Of a stretch of 64,000 nt of DNA, positions 1-9,500 are shown piece after piece (position 1 is the first letter of the stretch; the number at the start of each line of letters is the position of its first letter). Source of the stretch: Acidobacteriota bacterium. Its GTDB lineage: Bacteria > Acidobacteriota > Vicinamibacteria > Vicinamibacterales > UBA8438. A model generated the notes under the pieces. The model was given only the letters and a program-made list of their open reading frames with translations, did no database searches and was not told the DNA's origin. The stretch covers positions 49,907 through 113,906 of the forward strand of contig WTFV01000268.1 of NCBI GenBank assembly GCA_011523845.1, in the 5' to 3' direction. Position numbers and translations under genes: made by a program.

Positions 1-297
1 GGCGACGAGCTCCGGCTCCGCTTCGCGGTCCCGCCGGACCCGCCCGCGGGCTGGCGCCGCGACTTCGTCCTCGTCACCGACGGCTGGGTCAAGGACGGCG
101 ACTTCAACACGGCGCACTCCAAGACGGTCGGCCCGCTGCCGTCGCACGACACGCCCGACTACGACCCGGACGCGTCGCCTGCCCTGGAAGACGACCCGGT
201 CTACCACCGCTATCAGGACGACTGGCGCAAGTACCACACCCGGTTCGTCGCCCCGGATGCCTTCCTGCGGGGGTTGCGGCGGGGTGCGGATCGCTGA
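1..297 (+). CDS. C-terminal end of an FG-GAP/ASPIC-UnbV-type secreted protein (partial)
   Basis: The reading frame is open from base 1 and stops at 295-297, so only the last 98 residues are present. The segment 'FVLVTDGWVKDGDFNTA' followed by 'VGPLPSHDTPDY' and a final Tyr/Arg-rich stretch resembles the extreme C-terminus of large FG-GAP or TPR proteins carrying an ASPIC/UnbV domain. These are common as secreted proteins in Acidobacteriota and Planctomycetota. The catalytic or binding role cannot be judged from this tail. The match is from memory of the family's closing motif, so the family is moderately likely and the function unknown. Confidence 0.5.
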   Translation, partial: GDELRLRFAVPPDPPAGWRRDFVLVTDGWVKDGDFNTAHSKTVGPLPSHDTPDYDPDASPALEDDPVYHRYQDDWRKYHTRFVAPDAFLRGLRRGADR

Positions 298-423
298 AGG
301 TCCCGTGGGCGTCGATGGCGGCTGTGTCAGGAATCCGGTCGTGCGCGGCGCTCGCCGGCGCGCCACTGAAGTCTCGTACGATTCATTGGCGTAGATCGTC
401 GGTGATCGCCGGCTCGGTCAAAT

Positions 424-433
424 ATCATATGAT
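424..433. promoter_or_regulatory. AT-rich palindrome, possible operator of the MqsRA-like pair
   Basis: A perfect 10-bp palindrome, ATCATATGAT, lies in a short AT-rich patch about 45 bp upstream of the toxin-like gene in otherwise GC-rich DNA. Toxin-antitoxin operons of this type are usually repressed by the DNA-binding antitoxin at palindromes overlapping the promoter. It does not match the E. coli MqsA box. The role is inferred from position and symmetry only. Confidence 0.35.
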
Positions 434-478
434 TGATCTTGATGGCGCGGTGCGGTCGCTGGCGGGTCGGGTACGGTC

Positions 479-829
479 GTGAGCATCGACGACTCGATCC
501 GTCACGAACTGGTGAGCCGATTGAGGCAGGGCGCCCGGACGGTGGAATTCACCAGGGGCAGTCCGATTGACTGGCGCCCCGGCGACGTGCCGAATCCCGA
601 GGGATTGCTGCTCCCGTACTTCGACGACGCTTCAGCGTGGGAGTTGATCGCGACCAAACTCGAGGGTGGGCATGAAGTGGAGACGAAGACTCTCGATCAT
701 CCGCCCGGCAAGAAGGCTTACGTCATGAAGATCGACCTCAATCCGGGGAGGCCCCTGCTCTACGTCAAGTTTCAGCTCCGAAGAGGGGTCGTCGTCGGCC
801 GCAGTTTTCACGAGTCGGACCGAAAATGA
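479..829 (+). CDS. putative MqsR-like toxin of a type II toxin-antitoxin pair
   Basis: This 116-residue protein starts at GTG and overlaps the next gene by ATGA, implying translational coupling. Its C-terminal half, 'KAYVMKIDL', 'LLYVKFQL' and 'VVVGRSFHES', has the beta-strand pattern and terminal SFH-like motif of small RelE-fold/MqsR ribonucleases that cleave mRNA. The partner downstream has the zinc-finger plus XRE architecture of MqsA/YgiT antitoxins, which supports the pairing. It is somewhat longer than E. coli MqsR (98 residues). Toxin comes before antitoxin, as in mqsRA. An unrelated small domain of the same layout is possible; the partner gene is the stronger evidence. Confidence 0.55.
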   Translation: MSIDDSIRHELVSRLRQGARTVEFTRGSPIDWRPGDVPNPEGLLLPYFDDASAWELIATKLEGGHEVETKTLDHPPGKKAYVMKIDLNPGRPLLYVKFQLRRGVVVGRSFHESDRK

Positions 830-1488
830 GGGCAACAGCGGTGGCGCGCACACGAACAACGCGAACACTTGAGGCTGTCGGCGAACTGAATCGGTCCTGT
901 GCAGAATGCGGGGCTGAAGCGGTCGCCACCATCGAGCATCGTCACACGTTCCGCTACGGGTCCGGCGAATCGGCAGCGGACTTGACCGTGAACCTCCCCG
1001 TACGCCGGTGCGGCAAGTGTGGCTTCGAGTTCCTCGACCGGGATTCCGAGAGGATCAAGCTCGAGGCGATTTGCCAGCACCTCGGGATCCTCTCGCCGGC
1101 TGGCATACAGCGCATCAGAGAGAGTCATGGGATGACGCAAGCCGAGTTCGCCAAAGTCACCGGCCTGGGTACGGCTACTCTCGTCCGCTGGGAGAACGGT
1201 TCCATGAACCATACGAGGGCGTACGATCGCTACATCCGCCTCCTTGCGAAACCGGAGATCATGCAGCAACTCAGAAGACTTGCCGAGCCAGCCGGCCCCG
1301 GCAGGGACCTGGGAAATGGCGAGGAGCGCCGGTGGCGAGTGTTGAGGGTTACTGATTCTTACCGGACAATCCGGTTCGACCTGCGTCGTTCGAGATCTGC
1401 GGCAGTGCGGGGGACTCGTGGAGCCAGTCAGGTCCGGCGACCTGTGGAGCCCCGTCGACCGTCGGTAGCCAGAGTTGAGAGCTTCTGA
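826..1488 (+). CDS. MqsA/YgiT-type antitoxin: zinc finger plus XRE helix-turn-helix
   Basis: Residues about 25-70 carry two CxxC pairs ('CAEC' and 'CGKC'), the zinc-binding half of YgiT/MqsA proteins. Residues about 95-130 ('GMTQAEFAKVTGLGTATLVRWENG') form an XRE-type helix-turn-helix that would bind the operon's own promoter. The antitoxin is expected to neutralise the upstream toxin and repress transcription. Typical members end soon after the HTH, near residue 155. The remaining 65 residues are Arg-rich, low in hydrophobics and look like translated non-coding DNA, so a C-terminal frameshift or lost stop is likely. The ATG overlaps the toxin stop. Confidence 0.72.
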   Translation: MRATAVARTRTTRTLEAVGELNRSCAECGAEAVATIEHRHTFRYGSGESAADLTVNLPVRRCGKCGFEFLDRDSERIKLEAICQHLGILSPAGIQRIRESHGMTQAEFAKVTGLGTATLVRWENGSMNHTRAYDRYIRLLAKPEIMQQLRRLAEPAGPGRDLGNGEERRWRVLRVTDSYRTIRFDLRRSRSAAVRGTRGASQVRRPVEPRRPSVARVESF

Positions 1489-1539
1489 GCCTCCTCGGAT
1501 GACTCCGTTTCGTTGACCTTTCGCGAACGGCTTGGGGCC

Positions 1540-3387
1540 ATGTACGTTACGACCTTCTATTCCTTCAAGGGCGGTGTCGGCCGCACGATGGCGCTCGTGA
1601 ACGTGGCCGTCGAACTTGCGCAACGTGGTCGCTGCGTGCTCGCGGTCGATTTCGATCTGGAAGCTCCCGGGCTCGATACGTTCGGCGCTTTCCGGACCCG
1701 GAAACGACGTCCCGGCATCGTCGACTTCGTCACCGAATATCTCGACACAGGCCAAGCTCCCGAGGTCGAACGCTTCGTCCATGAATCGAAGGAGGTCGGC
1801 AAGGATGGCGGCTGTCTTCATATAATGCCGTCGGGAGAACAGCACGCGAGGTACGCTGCGAGTTTTCGAGAGATCGACTGGTTCGATTTATATGAGCGCC
1901 GCGACGGGTACCTGCTGTTCGAGGATCTCAAGGCGCAGTGGGAACAGTTCGTCAGCCCGGATTACGTGTTGATTGACTCTCGTACCGGTCACACGGACAC
2001 GGGCGGTATCTGTACCCGGCAGCTTCCAGATGCAGTCGTGGTCTTGTTCTTTCCGAACGAACAGAATCTTCGTGGTCTGAACACGATCGTGCAGGATATT
2101 CGATCCGAGGCCCGAAGACCCCGTGACAAGCGGATCGATCTCCACTTTGTGTTGTCCAACGTGCCGGATCTGGACGACGAATATCGGATACTCGGAAAGA
2201 AGATTGACGCGTTCAGGGAGGAACTCGAATTCAGTGGTGAGCCTCTCATCCTGCATCGGTATGATAGCTTGTCGCTGTTGAATCAAGTAGTGTTTACGAA
2301 AGAGCGCCCGAGGAGTCGACTCGCCAGGGAGTACTGCGTCCTCGTTGACGAGATCGTTGGACGCAATCTGAAAGATCGGAACGGTGCCCTGGGCTACATC
2401 AAGCGAACCGGGGCGCTGTGGCGACGTCGTGGCGCGACACATGAGTCCCCGGAGCGAATTGGCCTTAAGTTGCACGAAATCGAAGACCTGCACTCTGACG
2501 ACGGAGATGTGTTGTTCGCGCTGGGGACGTTCTTCGAGCAGGATCGGCAACTGGAACGTGCAGCGCTGTTATTCAATCGAGCGATAGAAGCTGGATGCGA
2601 CGAACCGGAGGCGTATCTCAAACGGGCGCGAATGCGCGACGAGTCGGATTCGATCGGTGCGACCGAGGATGCACTGCGAGTGCTGAGGGCAGAGGGTGTG
2701 CCACCACCTCTTGTGCGAGAAGCAGTACGGCTCATCGCGGATGAGAGAATAGAGGGAGTAGCTGAGTCCGTGGCCGTGGCTTCGCTGGATGTTGATGAAC
2801 GCATTTGGCTGGCGAATGTGCTGTCCGGGTCGATAAAGGAGATCGGGATTGGCGCGACTATTCTCGAGCCGTTGGTGGCGGACGAGGGGTTGCCGGAGAG
2901 GGAGCGTACTGCAGCGAGAGGGGCACTGGCACTGCACTATATTGGGCTTGGGCGGTGCGCGATCGCGGCCGAGTTGCTCAGACACGGAGGGCGTAAAGTA
3001 GGGGAGATGGACATAGGTGACGCGTTCAATTGCGGAATGGCGGCCTGGGGTGAGACGGGCGAAGTCAGTTCTCAACCATTTGAGCGGGCAATCGAAGAGT
3101 ACCCGGCCGATCAGGAACGCGACGACGCCAATTTTCTGCAGTGTATGGCCGTCGCACACTGGGTAGTGGGTGATGCCGATGCAGCACGGAAACTTGCGGG
3201 ACACGCGCGAGAGCAAGTGTTGTCGGAAGGGGGAGAGGAGTTTAGTTGCTGGCGGTACTATCGGGTGCGTGCTGAGGAGTTCTTGGAGGACCTCGACGAG
3301 ATCGAGGCGCTGATCAACGGTGACACCTCGCGCAAGCCACGGTTCATGGCTGCGCAGGCGGGGTCTGGAACAGACCCGGGTGAGTGA
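1540..3387 (+). CDS. KGGVGR-motif AAA ATPase (ParA/MinD-like) with C-terminal TPR-like repeats
   Basis: The N-terminus reads 'YVTTFYSFKGGVGRTMALVN', a deviant Walker A in which Arg replaces Lys of KGGVGKT. It is followed by 'VDFDLEAPGLDTFG' and the Walker B-like 'YVLIDSRTG'. After residue about 290 come helical TPR-like units ('DVLFALGTFFEQDRQLERAA'). KGGVGR ATPases with TPR or effector partners occur in predicted bacterial conflict/signalling systems, where the ATPase may act as an NTP-driven switch. I chose ATG 1540; a TTG at 1513 would add nine residues. The coding sequence uses many A/T-ending codons compared with its neighbours, suggesting horizontal gain. It lies 51 bp after the antitoxin gene. 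The effector, if any, is not obvious here. Confidence 0.75.
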   Translation: MYVTTFYSFKGGVGRTMALVNVAVELAQRGRCVLAVDFDLEAPGLDTFGAFRTRKRRPGIVDFVTEYLDTGQAPEVERFVHESKEVGKDGGCLHIMPSGEQHARYAASFREIDWFDLYERRDGYLLFEDLKAQWEQFVSPDYVLIDSRTGHTDTGGICTRQLPDAVVVLFFPNEQNLRGLNTIVQDIRSEARRPRDKRIDLHFVLSNVPDLDDEYRILGKKIDAFREELEFSGEPLILHRYDSLSLLNQVVFTKERPRSRLAREYCVLVDEIVGRNLKDRNGALGYIKRTGALWRRRGATHESPERIGLKLHEIEDLHSDDGDVLFALGTFFEQDRQLERAALLFNRAIEAGCDEPEAYLKRARMRDESDSIGATEDALRVLRAEGVPPPLVREAVRLIADERIEGVAESVAVASLDVDERIWLANVLSGSIKEIGIGATILEPLVADEGLPERERTAARGALALHYIGLGRCAIAAELLRHGGRKVGEMDIGDAFNCGMAAWGETGEVSSQPFERAIEEYPADQERDDANFLQCMAVAHWVVGDADAARKLAGHAREQVLSEGGEEFSCWRYYRVRAEEFLEDLDEIEALINGDTSRKPRFMAAQAGSGTDPGE

Positions 3388-3418
3388 AGTCTGGGACGGT
3401 GAGGATATCGGAGCCGCG

Positions 3419-4486
3419 CTACTCACGTGTCGTCGAAGGCTCCGCCAGCCAGGGTTCCAGCGCCGCCGCGTACGAGAAGATCGCCGGCAGTCCCCCGGTG
3501 TGCACGAAGAGGACGCGGCTTCCGGCTGCGATGCGGCCGGCACGCACCAGGTCGACGAGGCCTGCCATCGCCTTGCCGGTATACACGGGGTCGAGAAGCA
3601 GCGCCTCGAGCCGCGCCGCCATCGAGATCGCGTCGCCGACCGCCTTGCTCATCTTGCCGTACCCCGGCGGCAACACGGTGTCGCAGGCGTCGACGTCATC
3701 CGGATGGAACGTCTCCGAGCAACCGATCAGGGCGCCGATCTCCGTGGCGCGCTTCGCGATACGGACGCGTTGCTCATCCGCTGCGCGCCGCACGCAGACG
3801 CCGTGCACCGGCGCCTTCTCGCCGAGCGCCCGCATGCCCGCGAGGATGCCCCCATGGGTGAGGCCGCCGCCCGAGGCGCAGACCACCGCGTCGAACCGGA
3901 CGCCCTCGGCCCGCGCCTGCTCTAGGAACTCTCCGACCGCGACGACGTAGCCGAGACCGCCGACCGGAGGATGTCCGACCCCGTTGTGGATGACGTAGGG
4001 CTTGCGGCCCGTGGCGGCCAGCGCTTGCGCGCGGCGGTCGAGCTCGTCGTCGGCGGCGGTCTCGGCCGCGGGGGTCTCGTCCGGTCCCGCCGAGAAGGAG
4101 TGCAGGGTCGCCCCCAGCAGCCGGTCGAGCAGCACGTTGCCGGAGCTGCCGTAGAGGTCGTCGGCCGGCTCGACGCGGTCCTCGAGCTGCACGTGGATGT
4201 CCATGCCGAGTTGTCGCGCGCCGGCGGCCGCGACGCGGACGAAGTTCGACTGCACCGCCCCGCTGGTGAGGATGGTATCGGCGCCGCGCGCCTGCGCATC
4301 GCCCAGGTAGAACTCGAGCTGGCGCACCTTGTTGCCCCCGAAGGCGAGCCCGGTGCAGTCGTCACGCTTGATCCACAGCTCGAGCCCGAGGGCTGCGCCG
4401 AGACGCGGCGCCGGGTCGAGCGGCGTCGGCGCGTGGCCGAGCCGGACCCGCGGGAACTCGTCGATGGCTGCCAGCGGTTCACGCAT
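3419..4486 (-). CDS. dcyD: D-cysteine desulfhydrase / ACC-deaminase family PLP enzyme
   Basis: This 355-residue protein belongs to the fold-type II PLP family that includes D-cysteine desulfhydrase (D-Cys to pyruvate, H2S and NH3) and 1-aminocyclopropane-1-carboxylate deaminase. The PLP lysine sits in 'AFGGNKVRQLE' near residue 52. 'SGAVQSN' and the glycine-rich 'CASGGGLTHGG' fit the cofactor phosphate and substrate-binding loops. The C-terminal 'FVHTGGLPAIFSY' is typical of DcyD. Length matches the family. Motifs cannot fully separate desulfhydrase from deaminase; desulfhydrase is the more common bacterial role. It converges on the ATPase gene and is separated from htrA by a 381-bp divergent promoter region. 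Confidence 0.85.
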   Translation of the reverse strand: MREPLAAIDEFPRVRLGHAPTPLDPAPRLGAALGLELWIKRDDCTGLAFGGNKVRQLEFYLGDAQARGADTILTSGAVQSNFVRVAAAGARQLGMDIHVQLEDRVEPADDLYGSSGNVLLDRLLGATLHSFSAGPDETPAAETAADDELDRRAQALAATGRKPYVIHNGVGHPPVGGLGYVVAVGEFLEQARAEGVRFDAVVCASGGGLTHGGILAGMRALGEKAPVHGVCVRRAADEQRVRIAKRATEIGALIGCSETFHPDDVDACDTVLPPGYGKMSKAVGDAISMAARLEALLLDPVYTGKAMAGLVDLVRAGRIAAGSRVLFVHTGGLPAIFSYAAALEPWLAEPSTTRE

Positions 4487-4867
4487 CGGCCGGGGCGGTC
4501 AGGAGGCTCGCTGGAACGATTCGACGCATGTCGGGCGATGATGCCGGGGCGACGCGGCCGTGCACGTCGGTGAAGCGGATACGGGGATTCTAGCAGCCCG
4601 TGGCGAACCGCGCGTGGCACCGAGAGCGCGTGGCAAGGCGAGACGAGGGAGCATGTTGGGGCATACTTCGACCGAGGAGCAACGCCGTTCACGCGGGATC
4701 CATCGCGGCTCGAATGCAGCGGGCTTCTGCCGCGGGCTGCTGGGCGCCGCGCGGTGAGACGCCGCCCCGGCCGGGAAGACTCTTCCGGTCCGTTCCGCGT
4801 CTTATCCTGCAGCGGGTGAGCATCATCACCGCGGGTAACCATGTGACACACGGGAGGTGAGGGCAGG
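4487..4867. other. intergenic region between divergent dcyD and htrA
   Basis: This stretch of 381 bp lies between divergent genes and should contain both promoters. A purine-rich GGGAGG about 12 bp before the htrA ATG is a good ribosome-binding site. I see no convincing ORF, RNA gene or inverted repeat in the remainder. Confidence 0.5.
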
Positions 4868-6412
4868 ATGTCGAGATCGAGAACGACGTTGGTTCGTGCG
4901 GTCGCCGTGGCGGCCATGTTCGTCGGGATGGCGATCGCGTCGCATTTCGACCTGACTTTCCCGCTGGCCGCGCAGGGGGGCCGGGGCGCGGCGTCGAACG
5001 ACACGCCCATCGCGGGCAACCTGACCGCGACGACGTTCCGCGACATCGCCGCCGCGCAGACGGGGACGGTCGTGACCATCTGGACGCAGCGGCCCGTGCC
5101 GCAGTCGCCCATGAACGAGTTCTTCCGCGACCGGGAGGAGCTCTTCCCCCGCGGCGGCGAGGAGTTCTTCCGCCGCTTCTTCGACCGCCCGGCCCCCGAC
5201 CGGGAGCGACCGGAAGAGGACGACGAGAGTGAAGAATCGACCCGGCCGTCGGCGACGGGCACCGGCTTCGTCATCGACGCCGCGGGGCTGATCCTGACCA
5301 ACAACCACGTGGTGGAGAACGCGACGGGCATCGAGGTGCAGTTCTTCGGCGACGACGAGCGGTACGAGGCGCGCGTGCTCGGCGGCGACCGCCTGACCGA
5401 CAGCGCGCTGCTCGAGCTGGTCGAGCGGCCCGATCGCGAGCTTCCCGTGGCGACCCTCGGCGACTCCAGCCGGATGGCGCCGGGCGACTGGGTCATGGCC
5501 ATCGGGGCGCCGTTCGGCCTCAGTCACACGGTGACCGTCGGGGTCGTCTCGGCGCTCGCCCGACCGATGCGGCCCGTTCCCGGACGGACGAACGAGATGC
5601 TGCAGACCGATGCGGCGATCAACCCGGGCAACTCCGGGGGGCCGCTGCTGAACGTCCGCGGCGAGGTCATCGGCATGAACACGGCCATCGTGAGCAACCG
5701 CGGGGCGAACGCGGGCGTCGGCTTCGCGGTGCCCATCAACACCGTGGTCGACCTGCTGGACGAGCTGCGCGGCGGGAGGGTGACCCGCGGCGTCATCGGC
5801 GTGCAGATCGGCGACGTGCCGCGCGAGGGCTACGAGGTGCTGGGGCTGGACGAGCCGCGCGGGGTGATCGTGGGGATGGTCGCTCCGGACGGGCCGGCCG
5901 ATGAAGCGGACATGGAGCCGGGGGACGTCATCGTGGCCTACGCGGGCGAGCCGGTGGAGGACTCGCAGGATCTGCAGAGCCGGGTGGTCGCCACCAGGCC
6001 GGGGACGCGGGTGGCGGTAGAGGTCGTCCGCGACGGCGAGCCGGTGACCCTCGACGTCACCATCGGCGAGCTGGACCTCGATGCCGAGGGCCGCAGGGAG
6101 ACGGTCGCCGCGGCGGAGGAAACGAACGAGGGCTTCGGCATCACGCTGCAGGACCTGACGCCGCAGGCGGCGCGCCGCCTGGGCGTGCCGGCGGACACGG
6201 CCGGCGCGGTCGTGACCGGCATCGAGCAGGGCAGCACCGCCGCGGCGGGCGGCCTGCAGGCGGGCGACGTCATTCTCCGCGTGAACCGCGTCGACGTCGC
6301 CTCGGCCGCCGAGGCAGGTGCGGAGCTCGACGCGATAGACTCGGGTCGGACGGCGTTCCTGCTCGCGCAACGCCGCGGCACGCGCGTGTTCCTCCAGTTG
6401 GAGAAGGAGTAG
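4868..6412 (+). CDS. degP: HtrA/Do-like periplasmic serine protease with two PDZ domains
   Basis: A Sec signal or anchor spans residues about 8-35. The trypsin-like domain has the catalytic triad His147 ('TNNHVVEN'), Asp178 ('TDSALLEL') and Ser256 ('NPGNSGGP'). Two PDZ domains follow ('GVIVGMVAPDGPADEADMEPGD' region and 'TGIEQGSTAAAGGLQAGD' region). An acidic insert between residues 80 and 125 ('RERPEEDDESEES') precedes the protease fold, in the position of the LA loop. The enzyme degrades or refolds misfolded envelope proteins. DegP and DegQ cannot be told apart here. The gene is monocistronic and ends at a strong hairpin. Confidence 0.93.
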   Translation: MSRSRTTLVRAVAVAAMFVGMAIASHFDLTFPLAAQGGRGAASNDTPIAGNLTATTFRDIAAAQTGTVVTIWTQRPVPQSPMNEFFRDREELFPRGGEEFFRRFFDRPAPDRERPEEDDESEESTRPSATGTGFVIDAAGLILTNNHVVENATGIEVQFFGDDERYEARVLGGDRLTDSALLELVERPDRELPVATLGDSSRMAPGDWVMAIGAPFGLSHTVTVGVVSALARPMRPVPGRTNEMLQTDAAINPGNSGGPLLNVRGEVIGMNTAIVSNRGANAGVGFAVPINTVVDLLDELRGGRVTRGVIGVQIGDVPREGYEVLGLDEPRGVIVGMVAPDGPADEADMEPGDVIVAYAGEPVEDSQDLQSRVVATRPGTRVAVEVVRDGEPVTLDVTIGELDLDAEGRRETVAAAEETNEGFGITLQDLTPQAARRLGVPADTAGAVVTGIEQGSTAAAGGLQAGDVILRVNRVDVASAAEAGAELDAIDSGRTAFLLAQRRGTRVFLQLEKE

Positions 6413-6421
6413 CAGCCCCCG

Positions 6422-6452
6422 GGAGTCTGCGCCGCAGAAAGGCGTAGACTCC
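6422..6452. terminator. hairpin between convergent htrA and cusA
   Basis: A 12-bp stem with one mismatch (GGAGTCTGCGCC pairing with GGCGTAGACTCC) encloses a 7-nt loop. It starts 10 bp after the htrA stop and lies between two convergent genes, so it can serve both directions. No T-tract follows on either side, so intrinsic termination is uncertain. Confidence 0.5.
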
Positions 6453-6525
6453 TGGTCAGGCCCGGTTGGGCGGCAGGCGAAGCCGCAGGCGACGATTGTC
6501 GGGCGAGCCGACTCGCGGCGAGGCG

Positions 6526-9500
6526 TCAACCGGCGGCGCCTCGCCGCAGCCCCCAACCGCGCCAGATGCAGTAGACGGCAGGGAACACCAGGAGCACGAC
6601 GACGGCCGTCGTCACCACGCCCCCCACCATCGGGGCCGCGATTCGCTTCATCACGTCCGCTCCGGTGCCGGTGCTCCACATGATCGGCAGCAGGCCGAGC
6701 GCGGTGGTGGCGCTCAGCATCACCACAGGCCGGACGCGGCGGGCGGCGCCTTCGAACACGGCCTCGCGGAGCTCGGCGAGCGTCCCGAGACGCCCCTCGA
6801 CCCGGGCGGCGTCGCAGGCGCGATCGAGATACAGCAGCATCACCACGCCCGTTTCCGCGCTCAGACCCGCCAGCGCGATGATGCCGACCCATACCGCGAT
6901 GCTCAGGTTGTAGCCCAGCACGTACAGCAGCCAGAACGTGCCGATCAGCGACAGCGGCACGGCCGAGAGCACGATGAGGGTCCTGGCCACCGAGCGCGTG
7001 CTGGCGTAGATGGTCAGGAAGATCAGCAGCAGCGTGATCGGCACGACCAACTGCATCCGCTCCTGCGCGCGCACCATGTACTCGTACTGGCCGCTCCAGC
7101 CCAGGCTGTAGCCGGTGGGAATCTCCACCTGCGCGGCGACCGCTTCGCGGGCGCGCTCGACGTAGGTCCCGACGTCGACGTTCTCGATGTCCACGTAGAC
7201 CCACGCGTTCGGGCGCGCCTGCTCGCTCTTGATGGCCGGCGGTCCCTTCACGAACGACATGGTGGCGAGGTGGCCGAGCGGGATCTGCTGCCGCGTCGGG
7301 GTCTGCACGAGGATGTCCCGCAGCGCCGCGGGGTTGTCGCGCAGGTCGCGGCTGTAGCGCAGGTTGACGGGGTAGCGCTCGAGCCCCTCCACCGTCGTGG
7401 TGATGTTCATGCCGCCGATGGCCGACTGGATGACGTCCTGCACGTCGCCGACGGTGAGCCCGTAGCGGGCGATCTCGTCGCGGCGGACCGAGAAGTTGAG
7501 ATAGTTGCCGCCCATCACCCGCTCGGAGTACGCCGAGCGGGTGCCCGGCACGCCGCGGACGACGGCTTCGACATCGCGGCCCACCGCCTCCAGCACGGCG
7601 AGATCGGGTCCGGAGATCTTGATGCCCACGGGGGTCTTGATGCCGGTCGACAGCATGTCGATGCGGGTCTTGATCGGCATGGTCCAGGCGTTGGTGACGC
7701 CGGGGAACCGGATCGCGCGGTCCATCTCGTCGGTCAGCCGCTCGGGGGTCATGCCGGGCCGCCAGGCGTCCTCCGGCTTGAGCTTGATGGTGGTCTCCAG
7801 CATGCTCAGCGGCGCCGGATCGGTCGCGGTGTCGGCGCGGCCGACCTTGCCGAAAACGTGCTCCACCTCCGGGAAGGTCCGCAGGATGCGGTCGGTCTGC
7901 TGCAGGATCTCCCGCGCCTTGGTGATCGACACCCCCGGCAGGGTCGTCGGCATGTAGAGCAGGTCGCCCTCCCAGAGCGGCGGCATGAACTCGGAGCCGA
8001 GCCGCGAGTAGGGCGCGGCGGTTGCGCCCAGTGCCGCCAGCGTCACGACGACGACCGCCCAGCGCCCGGCGAGCACCAGACGCAGCACGGGCCGGTACAG
8101 CGCCATCAGCAGCCAGGAGATGGGGTTGGCCTGCGCCGATACGACGCGGCCGCGTATCCAGTAGCCGACCAGCACGGGCACGAGGGTGACGGAGAGCAGG
8201 GCGGCGGCGGCCATGGCGTAGGTCTTGGTGAACGCCAGCGGCTTGAACAGCCGGCCCTCCTGCGCCTCCAGGGTGAAGATCGGGGCGAAGGAGATGGTAA
8301 TCACCAGTAGCGCGAAGAACAGGGTCGGGCCCACCTCGGTGGCCGCGCGGGTGACGATTTGCCAGTGGGGCCGGCGGCCGCCGTCGCGCTCCAGGTGCCG
8401 GTGCGCGTTCTCCACCATCACGATCGCGGCGTCCACCATCGCGCCGATGGCGATCGCGATGCCCCCCAGCGACATGATGTTGGCGTTGATGCCCTGCAGG
8501 TACATCACGATGACGGCCATCAGCACGGCCAGCGGCAGCGTCAGCACCGCGACCAGCGCCGAGCGCACGTGCAGCAGGAAGACCGCGCAGACCAGCGCGA
8601 CGATGGCCATCTCTTCCAGCAGCTTCTCCTGCAGCGTGTCGATGGAGCGCTCGATCAGCGCCGTACGGTCGTAGACCGGGATGACCTCGACGCCCTCGGG
8701 CAGACCCGACTGCAGCTCCGCCAATCGGGCCTTGACCCGCTCGACCACGTCGTGCACGTTGGCGCCGTAGCGCACGACCACGATGCCGCCCACCACTTCG
8801 CCCTCGCCGTTCAGCTCGGCCAGCCCGCGGCGGATGTCCGGGCCTATCAGGACCGTCGCGACGTCCTGCACCGAGATCGGGGTCCCGGAGTCGTCCACCC
8901 CCAGGGCGACGCGTTTCACGTCGTCGACGCCCTGGATGTAGCCCTCGCCCCGCACCATGAACTCGGCCTCGGACATCTCCAGCACGCGCCCGCCGACGTC
9001 GTTGTTGCTCCGCTGCACGGCCGTGCGGATGCGCGAGAGCGGGATGTCGTAGGCGCGCAGGCGGTTCGGATCGACGGTGATCTGGTACTGCTTGACGAAG
9101 CCGCCGATGCTGGCGACCTCGGACACGCCAGGCACCGCGGTCAGCTCGTACTTGAGGAACCAGTCCTGCAGCGAGCGCAGTTCGGCCAGGTCGACGTCCT
9201 CGGAGCGGAGCGCGTAGATGTAGGCCCAGCCGACGCCCGTGGCGTCGGGGCCAAGGGTCGGCGTCACGCCGGCGGGCAGGCGCCCGCCGACGTAGTTGAG
9301 GTACTCGAGGACCCGGCTGCGCGCCCAGTACAGGTCGGTGCCGTCCTCGAAGATCACGTAGACGAACGAGAAGCCGAAGAACGAATAGCCGCGGACCACG
9401 GTGGCGGAGGGGACGGCCAGCATCTGCGTCGTGATGGGGTAGGTGACCTGGTCCTCGACCACCTGCGGGGCCTGCCCCGGGTAGTCGGTGAAGATGATCA

